This document shows, in pieces, positions 36,300 through 46,125 of a DNA stretch of 64,000 bases. Source of the DNA: Clarkia xantiana subsp. parviflora (Eukaryota; Streptophyta; Magnoliopsida; Myrtales; Onagraceae); the NCBI GenBank assembly GCA_036873135.1, contig JAPTYO010000059.1, forward strand, positions 7,557,066 to 7,621,065. The letters run 5' to 3'. Positions within the stretch are counted from its first letter, which is position 1. Each line of letters begins with the position of its first letter. The translations under genes were made by a program, and so were the position numbers. The notes beneath the pieces are model-generated. The model was given only the letters and a program-made list of their open reading frames with translations. It had not been told where the DNA came from and did not search any database.

Positions 36300-37488
36300 G
36301 AGAAAAGGAATTAAATGAATAATAATAGATAGATTCGGATCAAACAACACTTGGGAAGATGATTACGAAAGGCATGTATGTCTCTTGTGCTTGCTGCTGC
36401 AATTGCATGCATGTGTTGGAGAATCTCAATCCTCCTCCTTCATCCATCATCTTTGATCCCTTAATCTCATCACTTTCCAATTATTTAACAATTTCTGTTT
36501 AATTTAATCACCCGTAATTAAGCTTTAGTTTTCCCCACCTAGCTAGCTCTTTGTTTATTTATTTATTTCCATGATGATGAAGAGGAAGAACACATATTAC
36601 TCTTTTTCCCTTTAAAAGACAAGCTAAAAAAAATGATTAGCTTCCATAAGTGAGTCAAAATTGGAATGATTAGCCCTACAAAGAAAATTTACAATCATCA
36701 CATACATATTTTATGTGTGTTTATATATATGTAATAGATTATTTTACTACACAGAATCGTAATTATTCCATGCAATGCCGGCAATAAAGAAAAGAACATC
36801 ATAACTTGATCAAACACATACAAATGCATGCATGAAGTTCCATACCAAACTAATTTATGTATATTTTATGCTGAATTAAATTGTAAAACTAATCTATATG
36901 AAGGAAATCGGTTCAGTACATTACTATGTTTTGATTATGTTACTAAATTTACATTTTTTTTTTCATATTGTCAAATATACAATTACGTACTGATATGATG
37001 TTCTATGCACTTTAGGTTAAGATTGCATACATTTCAGCCATTAAACATGCCAACCTAACCAAATTTTGATGATGTGTGGTGCAATCAAACAAACCACGTA
37101 TATCAATGACAAATAAATAATTAAAAATCATTTGAAAAGCTGAAATACATAAATATAGGAGAAATTGTATTTTTCTCTTTACGAATATTAATTCAAAATG
37201 TGAAACGTATTTTAAAAAATGTACAAATAATAATTTAAAATTTTAAGAAAAATGAAAATACAGTTTTATATTTTTTATTTAAAAAAAAATACATATTTTG
37301 AGTGAAAAAAATTATTAAAAAAAAAAGATCCAAGGTTTCAGGCTTAATTAGGCCAGGGACTATATAATATTATAACATAATAAAACGTTCAAGATATATT
37401 GAACATATATGCTCGTGTACACTAATAGCCGTTGTGAATTTAGTGTAAATAACCACCAAATCGGCAACATAAAGGTTGTGCAAATTAA
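36300..37488. other. AT-rich spacer
   Basis: No coding region, LTR or inverted repeat recognised. Several ATG-ATG and TA runs only. Confidence 0.5.
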
Positions 37489-37489
37489 T

Positions 37490-37681
37490 TATTAAAGGAT
37501 AGGGATAATAGGGATATATTCTAAATATTAGGAGATGTAATCTTATAATAGATATATTTAGTATCTATATTTACATTATCTATAATATCTCCTATAATCT
37601 CTACTTGTATTGTACTATATATATATCAAGCAAGTCTCATGTAATCATTTTAAGTAAATATACATTCTCAATTACATTATA
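37490..37681 (+). repeat. 5' LTR of the rearranged copia element
   Basis: About 190 bp, defined on the right by the PBS and on the left by similarity to the 3' LTR start at 39724. The last roughly 65 bases are copied in inverted orientation at 38038-38100. Confidence 0.7.
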
Positions 37682-38087
37682 TGGTATCAGAGTCTGGGTT
37701 GGGCCTAGGCTTGGAAGATGGTCAGTTGAAATCAAAGAGCCCTCACGGTGAGGATGAATGTTGAAATAGACAATCGATCGTGAGTATGGAGCACCATATA
37801 CCGGTTGTACATTTTAAACATGTTGTACATTTTAAAACATACTGGTCCATAAAACCATCTTTTTCAAACATGTTGCATGTTTTACATACTTTTCCCTTAT
37901 ACATATTCCAACCAGTATATGGTGCTCCAGACTCACGGTCGAGTGTCTATTTCAACATTCATCCTCACCGTGAGGGCTCTTTGATTTCAACTGACCATCT
38001 TCCAAGCCTAGGCCCGAACCAGACTCTGATACCATATAATGTAATTGAGAATGTATATTTACTTAAAATGATTACATGAGACTTGCT

Positions 38088-38120
<33 letters not shown>
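37614..38120. repeat. Near-perfect large inverted repeat (~190-bp arms)
   Basis: 37614-37806 is the reverse complement of 37911-38120, with about six mismatches over the roughly 180 bp I compared, apart from length differences in a TA run at the outer end. The spacer is about 105 bp. The arms comprise the LTR end, the PBS and the first part of the leader, so one copy of the element's head has been joined backwards to the other. Confidence 0.85.
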
Positions 38121-38123
<3 letters not shown>

Positions 38124-38362
38124 AGTGAGCCACCTCCTCCTATCACCAATTGGTTTTATGATGGAACTCCACTTGCATATATAATTGCTCTATGCTGGCC
38201 CGTTGGGCTTGGCTCGACCCATTGTGGAATCTAACATGGTATCAATGTTAAATTCCACATTGGCCGAGTCAAACCCAACGGGCCAACATAGAGTAACCAT
38301 TTTTACAAGTGGGGGTTCCATCCTAAAATCAATTGGTAATTGGAGGAGGTAGCCCACTTGCT
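38121..38362. repeat. Second inverted repeat (copia LTR-end type)
   Basis: 38121-38234 is about 80% complementary to 38250-38362, with only about 15 bases between the arms. A third copy of part of it lies at 38605-38670. The arms read 'ttaaattccacattggccgagtcaaacccaacgg' in one sense, and TGGTATCA sits at the centre (38234), so these look like copia LTR ends with a PBS. Confidence 0.75.
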
Positions 38363-38672
38363 AATATGGTGCTCAAATACCAACACACCACCAGTGTGGG
38401 ACTCACGATGGAGATACCTCAACACATCCCCGCACAGTGAAGACTCTTGAACTAAAGCACCAACTTTTTCAAATCTGGACGAGTTGGGACTTAATTTCAA
38501 CAAACCCCACTATCACGCCTAGGCCCGACCCGGTAACCTGTTACGTGGAGCCAACAAAGGGGACACAAACCCCACATCGTCAATCAAAACCGGGCTTTGA
38601 TACCATTTAATTCCACATTGGGCCGAGTCAAACCCAACAGGCCAACATAGAGCAACCATTTTTACAAGTGGG

Positions 38673-39741
38673 TTCAATGAGTTGCGATCTTATTTGCTAG
38701 ATTATGGATTTGAAAATGCCCAATCTATCAGCACGTTGTTTATTCTGCTCACGAAAACCGTAACTATGCATTTTCTTCTGTATGTCGACGATCTTATTGT
38801 GACAATTAGTGAATCTGCTGCGGTTAGGGCATTCATCAACGCTTTGGCATCCCGATTCTCGCTTAAAGACCTTTGAGCACTTAATTTTTTTCTTGGCATA
38901 GAGGTCGACTCTTCCTCACGCAGCACCAACACATTCGACGACTTCTTGACAATGCCGAATAAACCGACTGTAAGCCAGTCGCGACGCCGCTCTCGTCATC
39001 CGCCCAACTACTTCCCGCCGACAGCCCTCCAGCCATGGACGAACAGCTCTACCGTCAATTGGTAGGAGCACTGTAGTACTTATCCCTCACAAGGCCTGAT
39101 GTATCTTTTGCAGTGAACAGATTGTCTCAGTTTATGCATGCCCCAATCGTCAATCATTGGGCGTCTCTCAAACGTGTTCTTCGTTACTTAAAGAGCACGA
39201 TACATTATGGACTTCATTTGCGCTGACACTCGTCAGTTCACCTCCAAGCATACTCTGATGCAGACTGGTCCCGTAATTGCGATGACTACAAGTCGACTAC
39301 CGCTTATGTCGTCTTTCTTGGTGCTAACCCAATATCATGGAGTTCACAAAAGCAAAAGTCTGTAACTCGTTCATCCACCGTGCCAAATACACTGTCGTTG
39401 CTGATGCCACATCTAACTTCTTTGGATCCAATATCTACTCAAAGAGCTTGGTCACACTTGTTCATTGCCCCTGAGGTTCTTTGCGACAACACTGGCGCCA
39501 CTTACGTCTGCTCGAATCCGGTGTTCCACTATCGGATGAAACATATTGCGGTCGGTTTTCACTTTGTTCGGGATCTTGTTAACAAGGGTCTTCTTCAAGT
39601 CAATCACGTCTTCACGACTTATAAAATAGCTGATGGATTGACGAAGCCCCTTCCCAAGGCGCGTTTTCAACTTTTACGGTCCAAGATGTGGGTTTCCGAT
39701 GGAACTGCCATCTTGCGGGGGCGTATTAAGGATATAACCTA
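38673..39741 (+). pseudogene. Copia RT and RNase H fragments
   Basis: The RT part reads ELRSYLLDYGFENAQS, then HFLLYVDDLIVTISES with the catalytic YVDD, then SRFSLKDL followed by a stop and FFLGIEVDSS. The RNase H part has AYSDADWSRN, SWSSQKQKSV, a CDNTGATYVCSNPVFHYRMK active-site helix and ADGLTKPLPK. It ends in WVSDGTAILRGRI next to the PPT. The RT N-terminal half and everything upstream are missing. Several frame breaks lie between 38880 and 39250. Confidence 0.85.
39682..39723 (+). promoter_or_regulatory. Copia PPT with abutting hairpin
   Basis: CAAGATG (39682-39688) pairs with CATCTTG (39709-39715) across a 20-nt loop. The G-tract CGGGGGCG (39716-39723) and the LTR start follow. Here the stem lies inside the last pol codons. 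Confidence 0.7.
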
Positions 39742-39774
39742 GATATTAGGAGATGTAATCTTATAATAGATATT

Positions 39775-40408
39775 TCCAGTTGACTCGGAACGGTCGGATA
39801 ATACTTGTCCAGTTCAGTCAATTTCGGTCAGACCGGTCCGGTCCTGTTCAAATAGGTAATTTGGCTCGGTTTTTTGCGCAAATGGGTCGATTTGGTTCGA
39901 ACCATTAGTGTACCTGGTACGACCCGACCTGAACGGGTCGAACCGATTGAGAAAACCCGGGTCGGTCCACCCGACCCGGTTGAACCCGACCCGGTTGGAC
40001 CGGTTCAGGTTACACTAGTTATCCGGGTCAGTCGACCCGGATGTGAAAATTGGACCGACCCATAGGGTTCGGCCGAAACATTACTTGGGGGCTAAGTAAG
40101 GTTTTAAAATCCGCTAAAAACTTAACTGAGCCACCAATTAATATTAACTATAGATATATATAATTTCCAAATATATTTGCACTATATATATATATAAATT
40201 TCGGCCCCATATATATATATATATTTATTGTCAAGATTCTATATTAGGGATATAAATCTATCAACAATATATTTTCTAAATCTTAGGTAACTAATATCAA
40301 TCAATAAATATTCTAACTTCCCTAAAATCATGCTAGAATATATCGATAATTAATGTCATAATTTTACCAAGAACACAAATTTTAACAAAAACATGAACTC
40401 CCTACACA
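39775..40408. other. GC-rich patch and TA-rich spacer
   Basis: 39780-40080 is rich in GACCCGG / CCGGTT motifs and may be an eroded hAT MITE of the same style as 27018-27663, but no termini can be matched. 40140-40230 holds TA microsatellites. Confidence 0.35.
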
Positions 40409-40422
40409 GGCTCTGATACCAC

Positions 40423-40959
40423 TGTTGGAATTGGGGGACGATTACTACGGAAACAAAAACCACATGGTACATGATATGTAACAAATTACGCAGCGGAAAG
40501 AATGCACATACCTAGGAACGTGACAGGGACTTCACGGTCTGTCAGATGGGTCTTGTAGGAACTCTTGTGAATGAGCAATCTACGAGGAATGGTCTCCACA
40601 TCAAAGCTTATTTTCAATCGGTCACTATGATGGATCTCCTGGGTAATTGCTCAAAGCAATTTGGCACCTCATTGGCCCTTGTGTGTTAGGGAGAGGGATT
40701 TCTTTTGTCTCAATTTAAAGTGAGAAAGTGATTAACCCCTAATAAACCCCTAACACTCTCTATTTATAAGAGGAGGTGAGCAAAACCCACTTAGGGTGTC
40801 CCCCCATAGTTTCGGCCACCCAATTTTGGGTCTCTCATGTCAATTGGGATTTAGGCCTAGCCCAAAATCCCTAATGTGACATTACCCAGTTATAACTTAG
40901 GATGTTGGGCTTATATTAAAGGGCTCATATTACGGCGGTCAATTCACCAAATGCCAACA
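40423..40959 (-). repeat. Copia-type LTR, minus strand, with PBS
   Basis: On the minus strand it begins TGTTGGCATTTGG (40959) and ends TTCCAACA (40423), with matching TGTTGG/CCAACA ends. A copia PBS, GTGGTATCAGAGCC, follows at 40422-40409. A TATAAATAGAG box is present near 40756. It is therefore a 5' LTR whose interior, towards lower coordinates, has been lost or is unrecognisable. Confidence 0.8.
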
Positions 40960-41141
40960 CATGGCTTGACTGTTTCACCGTTTGTATCGATTTCCTCCGG
41001 GGCGGTTGTATCATTACCTCCAACGACATCCCACAAATCTTCGCTCACGAGATACGACTTCATGCAGGACATCCAAATCCGGTAATTGGACGAGTTCAGT
41101 AACTTTATACCAAATCCAATCACGCGGCCGACATCATCCAT
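40960..41141 (-). pseudogene. Copia gag N-terminal fragment
   Basis: MDDVGRVIGFGIKLLNSSNY then RIWMSCMKSYLVSEDLWDVV is the typical start of plant copia gag (DUF4219/UBN2 type). It runs straight into the LTR at 40959, so that element landed in this gag. Upstream on the minus strand, near 41215, is another PBS-like TGATATCAGAGCC, which fits the parent element's leader. Confidence 0.8.
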
Positions 41142-41144
41142 TTA

Positions 41145-42199
41145 GAGTACCAAAGTTCTTCAATCCCGATCTTGAATCGTTCCGCATTACCGCAATAGTG
41201 GCTCTGATATCATATAAAAAATTAACGAAGTGTCGATTTGCACTTACCCAAGACCGTACTTTAACAACAAGAGAATAACTCGTATATATATAATTCTCTT
41301 ACTCTAAATATGATATCTTGGAGACTTAGACTTTGTAGTGTTGGTTGGTGTTGTGGTGGTGCTTCTTGCTACAAATGATCGCTCCATTATTTTAATACAT
41401 TTTCCCGATGTTTTTTAGTATTTTAATTTTTTTTGTCAAGGTCCAATTTGGAATATTCAAAAGTGAGTGGTTGAATTGATATTTATTTTTTATTTTTTAC
41501 AAAAATGCTTAATTAGAAAAAAAAAAAAACTCCTAAAAACCTAAAGAAGGGTAACTAATTTACAAAGTACTACTCAATGTGAGTGGATATTAGTCTAGAT
41601 GTAAATGGTGTGTGCTACAAGTGTTGCCCTCCTAAAGGGGGTTTCATCTTAGACCACTCCGTGTTGGGAAAATAAAAATAAATAAATTTACAAGGTACTT
41701 AATAGTAAATAGGTATATGCCGCGATTATATAGACTTATTATTGTAAATAATCACATTACCCAAAAAAAATCCCACTAATAACCATGTACGTACTATATA
41801 CTAGGGAAAGTTTTATTTGATAGATACAAAACTGTAGTAGCTCTGCGTATCGTAGAGACAGACAGTTGGGGACCATGTTGAAGAAGGCCGACTGTTGGGT
41901 GATGGCGGAGCATGATAAGGCCCTGAACTGACCCACAGAAAAATAAAGGCCCCTCTTTCGGTAGCCTTTACTTGTACGTACGTATATTTTATCCGAAAAT
42001 TAAAGATTAATTAGTTTTTGCGAATTATATAAATGGTAAAGTTTATCAAATTATTTCTTTTTAAAGAAAAATATACGTACAATTATCCTTTTTTTTTTTT
42101 TAAATTATTATCCATAAAATTATTGTGTAACTTTTTATTATTATTTTGCAACAATTTTATGAATCTCTTTTCTTATTTTTTTAAATTAAAATAAGCAAT
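41145..42199. other. Spacer with copia leader debris and a SINE-like piece
   Basis: 41145-41300 is probably the leader and LTR end of the copia element whose gag is at 40960-41141. 41585-41690 is a SINE-like fragment sharing TGCTAC…GTTGCCCTCC…TTAGACCAC with 36230-36275. The remainder is AT-rich without features. Confidence 0.5.
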
Positions 42200-42204
42200 G
42201 TATA
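42200..42204. repeat. Left target site duplication GTATA
   Basis: GTATA directly before the 5' LTR, repeated at 53703-53707 after the 3' LTR. Confidence 0.9.
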
Positions 42205-42966
42205 TGATGGGTTCCGATGTAATCGTTAGCCCCGTTAACAGCCAATGGACGGCGAGTAGGTCCAGTGGGCCTCGTAAAAAGCCTAGAAGGCCCAGAGGCC
42301 CAGCATGAAGGGTCCCGACTTTAGCGGTCCCGATGTATGAGCTGAATGCTCCCGATGAGAAGCCTCTGAGTAGGCCCCGATATACCTTAGTAAAGGCCCC
42401 GATAATAAAAGCCCCGCAGAGGCTGGACCTGTCCCGTAGAGACTGAAGGTCCTGGGTGGTGACCTAGAATGAGACAACTCTGGAGTCCCCGACAGGAGTC
42501 GAGACTTGTGATCAGAGGACAAGACCGAGAAATCCGCCTACTAGATAAGAGTAGTGGGAAGACGGTTAGAATACAGATAAACTCCCCGTGATACGCAGGG
42601 CGTGCCCGAGATACGCGGAGTACGGGTAAGATACGCGAAGCGTGGGGCGAGATATATGGAATCCCAGCCGAAATATACGGAACCGTGGCGAGATACACGG
42701 AATCATGGGCACAACGGCTAAGCATGGTCACAGGTAACTGGGCAACTCCTCCTCCTATATAAGGGAGGAAGTTACCCCAGAAAATGCATACTCTCTAATA
42801 CGAACTTAGACTTTGCTTACCACCCATTGATCACCATACTCATTTAAGCATCGGAGAGGGATTCTGGGTCACCACCCAGGTCATCCCCTTTTGTAGGATT
42901 ACGCGGAGCCCAGGAGTCCGAAGCTTTCCGTCAAGGACGTAACGGAGCTTCGCCCGTGATCCAACA
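42205..42966 (+). repeat. 5' LTR of the Tat-type element
   Basis: 762 bp, TGATGGG to CCAACA. TATA box TATATAAG at 42756-42763. The leader module follows: CGGAGAGGGATT, stem CTGGGT/ACCCAG (42864-42869 with 42874-42879), then TCCCCTTTTGTAGGAT. GATACGCGGAG / GATACGCGAAG type short repeats occupy 42590-42710. Confidence 0.95.
42756..42763 (+). promoter_or_regulatory. TATA box of the Tat element
   Basis: TATATAAG in the context CTCCTATATAAGGGAGG, about 210 bp before the LTR end. The same box is in the 3' LTR (about 53492). Transcription would start about 30 bases on. Confidence 0.75.
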
Positions 42967-42985
42967 TTGGCGCCGTCTGTGGGAA
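42967..42985 (+). other. Primer binding site of the Tat element
   Basis: TTGGCGCCGTCTGTGGGAA directly follows the LTR, the standard PBS type of Tat/Athila-group plant gypsy elements. Confidence 0.9.
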
Positions 42986-43020
42986 GCTTACGAAAAGTCA
43001 AGATAGCTTCTACCAGATCA

Positions 43021-44466
43021 ATGGCCGGTGGTGGCAAGAAGAAGCAAGTTCAGGCTGGCAGCTCTCGTCCCGCAGGAACTGTGAACTCCCCGTTGCCAGA
43101 ACGCGTTGCTGAACAAGGTGAGAACCCTGCTCTCTCCCAGACAGGGGGGCAAGGTGATGGCTATGAGGTCTCAGTCCGAGACGCTGAGACGAACAGGCAG
43201 GATGTCCCGCGTAGGGAGGAAGATGAGGCTCCCCCGAACCCGGTGGGCCATGGAAGAGAAGGAGTCCCGCGGAGGGAAGAAGGGTCGTCTTCGAACTCGG
43301 AGTTGGCCAAGGCGGTAGCGGAGGCTATGCCCATGTTCTTGGCCGCCATGGAGGCCTTGCTGGATAAGAGAGAGGCCATCAGGAGAGCGGAGGAGTTGCC
43401 TCCGCGAGAAGAACTACCACCACCTCCGCCGAGGGTGGACCCCGAGGAACAGGAGGTTCCGCCCAGGAGCAGGGGTAAGGAACCAGCACACCTGGAGAAG
43501 TTCGTGGTTGACGGCCCGGGACCGGTGCAAAATAGAACCATTCCCTTGAATGGCCCCGTCACCCCCGATCAGGTGGTGAAGATCGTGAGCATCTGCATGG
43601 GTGATCAGAAGCAGATGACATCGGAGCTGAGGGATCAGTCCAGTCATCCTTTCGTGCCGCGGCTGATCGATACCGTAGCCCCGCCCGGGCTAGGTATTCC
43701 GACCATCAAGGAGTACGATGGTGAGGGGGACCCAGTTCGCCATGTGCAGAGGCATGTCCAGGCCTGTATGGGACGAACATCGAACGATGATCTCATATGT
43801 TCATTGTTCCCGATAACCCTGGGAGAAAGGGCCATGACTTGGTTCTTCAGCCTCCCTCCAGGAAGCATCACCTGCTGGGCCGATATGCACGACCGCTTCA
43901 TCAAGCAGTATCAAGGTCGAAGGCGTCTTCTGAAGAGCGTGAGATCCCTGACTCAGGTGGTGCAGAGGCCCGACGAATCGTTGGCATACTACTACCAGCG
44001 ATTCACTGCTAGTGCCGCGGAGATTGATGAAGAAATTTCGGAGGGTGAGACCATCCGCACTTTCCTGCGGAACTTGAGCGCTCCATACGGCTCCGATCTG
44101 ATGCACAGCGTAGCCGCGAAAGCCGTGTGGAGTATGGAGGCTCTGCAAGTGAGGGTGAAACAGCAAATCGACGTCCAGGAGTCGAAGATTGCTGCTGGAG
44201 AACTCGATCCCCCGAAGTCGGGAAGAGGAAAGCCATCGTCCAGGCTGTTGGACGATCGCAAAGGGAGCGACAAGTCGGAGGGAAGTAGGAACCGTGGTCG
44301 TCCCGATAAAAGAGAAGACAAGCGTCCTCCGAGGAAGGACAACCGAGAGGGTCGGGCTGTTCCCATCAACAGCTCGATGACCTCTGTGTTAGCTGTGATG
44401 GACAGGCAGGGTCTCGCTCGATACCCCCCCGAGAAAAGAAGGCGAATTCCTAGGAGGCCGTCCTGA
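43021..44466 (+). CDS. gag: Tat-type gag polyprotein (C-terminus lost by frameshift)
   Basis: Starts at the first ATG after the PBS (MAGGGKKKQ); the frame is open further upstream but without an ATG. The N-terminal third is Pro/Glu/Arg-rich and disordered. The capsid (Retrotrans_gag) domain covers about 43650-44090, with PTIKEYDGEGDPVRHV, ERAMTWFFSLPPGSI and FIKQYQG. A basic, Ser/Arg/Lys-rich linker follows. The frame ends at 44466 with a foreign tail (RRRIPRRPS) because of a one-base change at or near the 7-C run at 44424-44430. The zinc-knuckle part continues in another frame to 44868. Gag forms the virus-like particle in the cytoplasm. Roughly 480 codons remain in frame. Confidence 0.9.
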   Translation: MAGGGKKKQVQAGSSRPAGTVNSPLPERVAEQGENPALSQTGGQGDGYEVSVRDAETNRQDVPRREEDEAPPNPVGHGREGVPRREEGSSSNSELAKAVAEAMPMFLAAMEALLDKREAIRRAEELPPREELPPPPPRVDPEEQEVPPRSRGKEPAHLEKFVVDGPGPVQNRTIPLNGPVTPDQVVKIVSICMGDQKQMTSELRDQSSHPFVPRLIDTVAPPGLGIPTIKEYDGEGDPVRHVQRHVQACMGRTSNDDLICSLFPITLGERAMTWFFSLPPGSITCWADMHDRFIKQYQGRRRLLKSVRSLTQVVQRPDESLAYYYQRFTASAAEIDEEISEGETIRTFLRNLSAPYGSDLMHSVAAKAVWSMEALQVRVKQQIDVQESKIAAGELDPPKSGRGKPSSRLLDDRKGSDKSEGSRNRGRPDKREDKRPPRKDNREGRAVPINSSMTSVLAVMDRQGLARYPPEKRRRIPRRPS

Positions 44467-44868
44467 CCGTTACTGTCGCTACCATCGAGCCAATGGTCAC
44501 GACACTGAGAACTGTCGGGAGCTGAAGAAGGAGATTGAAAAGCTGATCCAGAAGGGAAAGCTGAAAGAGTTCGTCGGGAAGGGTCGGTGCCGATCCCGTT
44601 CCAGAAGTCGGTCACGATCCCGTTCCAAGTCTCGCGACCGATCCCCGAAGAAGAAGAAGGTCGAACATGAGGCCTCGGGTTCAGGTGCCCGTAAGGAGAG
44701 GCGCGGAACTATCAACGTCATCCACGGAGGAATGGCGGTGGGAGGAGATACCTATGCTTCCCGAGAGAACTACGCTTGTCGCATATCTGCCGCGGTGGTG
44801 CTAGGCAAAAGGTCCCGGTCGTGGACCCTGAAGGAGGAAATGGAATTTCGTTCTCGAAGGAGGATCTA
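44431..44868 (+). pseudogene. Frameshifted gag C-terminus with zinc knuckle
   Basis: In the frame shifted from the main gag the sequence reads on sensibly. GRPDRYCRYHRANGHD, then TENCRELKKEIEKLI, give the C-x2-H…C zinc-knuckle-like nucleic-acid binding motif of Tat gag. An Arg/Ser repeat tract (44590-44650) and INVIHGGMAVGGD follow, leading towards the protease. It stops at 44868, overlapping the pol frame, so a second shift lies between about 44776 and 44810. Confidence 0.85.
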
Positions 44869-46125
44869 GTAGGCGTGGAGAGCCCTCACGACGATGCCTT
44901 GGTCGTGACCCTGGACGTGGACGGATTCGAGATGAAGCGGATCCTGATAGACGGAGGGAGCTCCTCCGATATTCTTTTCATGGACGCTCTGGAAGCCATG
45001 GGAAAGACGAAGAAGGACCTGACGCAGGTGGACTTCCCGATGGTGGGATTCTCTGGCTCCACTTCCTACCCGTTGGGAATGATTACCTTACCAGTAGAGT
45101 TTGGTAGTGGCTGGAAAATGGAGAAGCGAAACGTGGATTTCGTCGTCGTGGAGTCCGCGGGGGCATACAACGCGATCATCGGGAGGACCACCATCAACCC
45201 TCTTATGGCAGTCGCCTCGACGGTCCACCAGAAGATGAAGTTCCCGACTGATAATGGGGTCGGAGAAGTTAAGGGTGACCAGGTGGCATCGCAGAAATGC
45301 TACGTTAACGCCACCCGACGAAGAAGGAGGGAAACCATGACTGTCCTTCAGACTGATACTGATCCTCGAGAGGAGTATGGGCGTCCCGCCCCCATGGAGG
45401 ATTTGAAGGAAGTAGAGATCGATGGACCTCAGAGGAAGGTGAAGATCGGCTCTGCTTTGTCGGAGGAAAGAGCCCGAGAGCTGATCGAGCTCTTGAAGGA
45501 GTTTAAGGAGCTTTTTGCCTGGTCCCCGAGTGATATGCCAGGAATAAGCCCCGACGTGATAGTGCACGAGCTAAAGATAGACCCCGCAATCAAGCCTATC
45601 GCGCAGAGAAGGCGTCCGATGGGCGCGGACAAGAGGATCGCGATCCAGCAAGAGGTGGGCAGACTGCTCGACGCTGGATTCATCAAGGAGCTCCGATTCC
45701 AGACTTGGGTGGCTAACCCAGTCCTGGTGCGAAAGAGTAACGGGAAGTGGCGGATGTGTGTCGATTTCCGCGACTTGAACAAAGCCTGCCCGAAGGACTG
45801 CTACCCGCTTCCGAGGATTGACCAGCTGGTGGATGCCACGTCGGGACATGAGCTGCTGAGCTTCATGGATGCCTATTCCGGGTATAACCAGATCAAGATG
45901 GCGAAGGAGGATGCCCCCCATACGGCCTTCTATGCCGACAGTGACGTTTACCATTACGACGTGATGCCCTTTCGGATTGATCAATGCCGGAGCGACTTAC
46001 CGGCGGATGGTGAACAAGTTGTTCGGAGACATGCTGGGGAAAACCATGGAGGCATATGTGGACGACATGCTGGTGAAGTCCCGACAGGCAGGAGACCATG
46101 TCCAGAATTTGGCGGCGGCATTTGA
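44776..46125 (+). CDS. pol: Tat pol, first part: protease and RT N-terminus
   Basis: The open frame begins without an ATG (TTG), as expected for a gag-pol fusion or shifted part. The aspartic protease active site is LIDGGSSSDILF (Asp codon near 44950), followed by the AYNAIIGRTTIN flap region. RT starts about 45540 (ELKIDPAIKPIAQRRRPM). It continues with KWRMCVDFRDLNKACPKD, PLPRIDQLVDATSGHELLS and MDAYSGYNQIKM with the first catalytic Asp. An extra C at about 45973, inside the conserved PFG motif, throws the frame off. The final roughly 50 residues are out-of-frame noise ending at 46125. Protease matures the polyprotein and RT copies the RNA. Confidence 0.9.
   Translation: MSHICRGGARQKVPVVDPEGGNGISFSKEDLVGVESPHDDALVVTLDVDGFEMKRILIDGGSSSDILFMDALEAMGKTKKDLTQVDFPMVGFSGSTSYPLGMITLPVEFGSGWKMEKRNVDFVVVESAGAYNAIIGRTTINPLMAVASTVHQKMKFPTDNGVGEVKGDQVASQKCYVNATRRRRRETMTVLQTDTDPREEYGRPAPMEDLKEVEIDGPQRKVKIGSALSEERARELIELLKEFKELFAWSPSDMPGISPDVIVHELKIDPAIKPIAQRRRPMGADKRIAIQQEVGRLLDAGFIKELRFQTWVANPVLVRKSNGKWRMCVDFRDLNKACPKDCYPLPRIDQLVDATSGHELLSFMDAYSGYNQIKMAKEDAPHTAFYADSDVYHYDVMPFRIDQCRSDLPADGEQVVRRHAGENHGGICGRHAGEVPTGRRPCPEFGGGI

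Larger units (their letters stand above)
37490..39774 (+). mobile_element. Rearranged, internally deleted Ty1/copia element
   Basis: The 5' LTR (37490-37681) begins TATTAAAGGAT and is followed by a copia PBS, TGGTATCAGAG (37683). The 3' LTR starts TATTAAGGATATAACC at 39724, matches the 5' LTR through 'attaggagatgtaatc', and is cut off at about 39774. The interior lacks gag, protease and integrase and holds two large inverted repeats (37614-38120 and 38121-38362) plus RT and RNase H fragments. Confidence 0.8.

Noticed and set aside
39780..40080. Another hAT MITE with GACCCGG arms
   Set aside because: Motif content is suggestive, but no matching termini or target duplication could be found.
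42967..43020. Starting gag at the PBS
   Set aside because: The frame is open there but the first codon is TTG inside the PBS. The first ATG is at 43021 in a good context.
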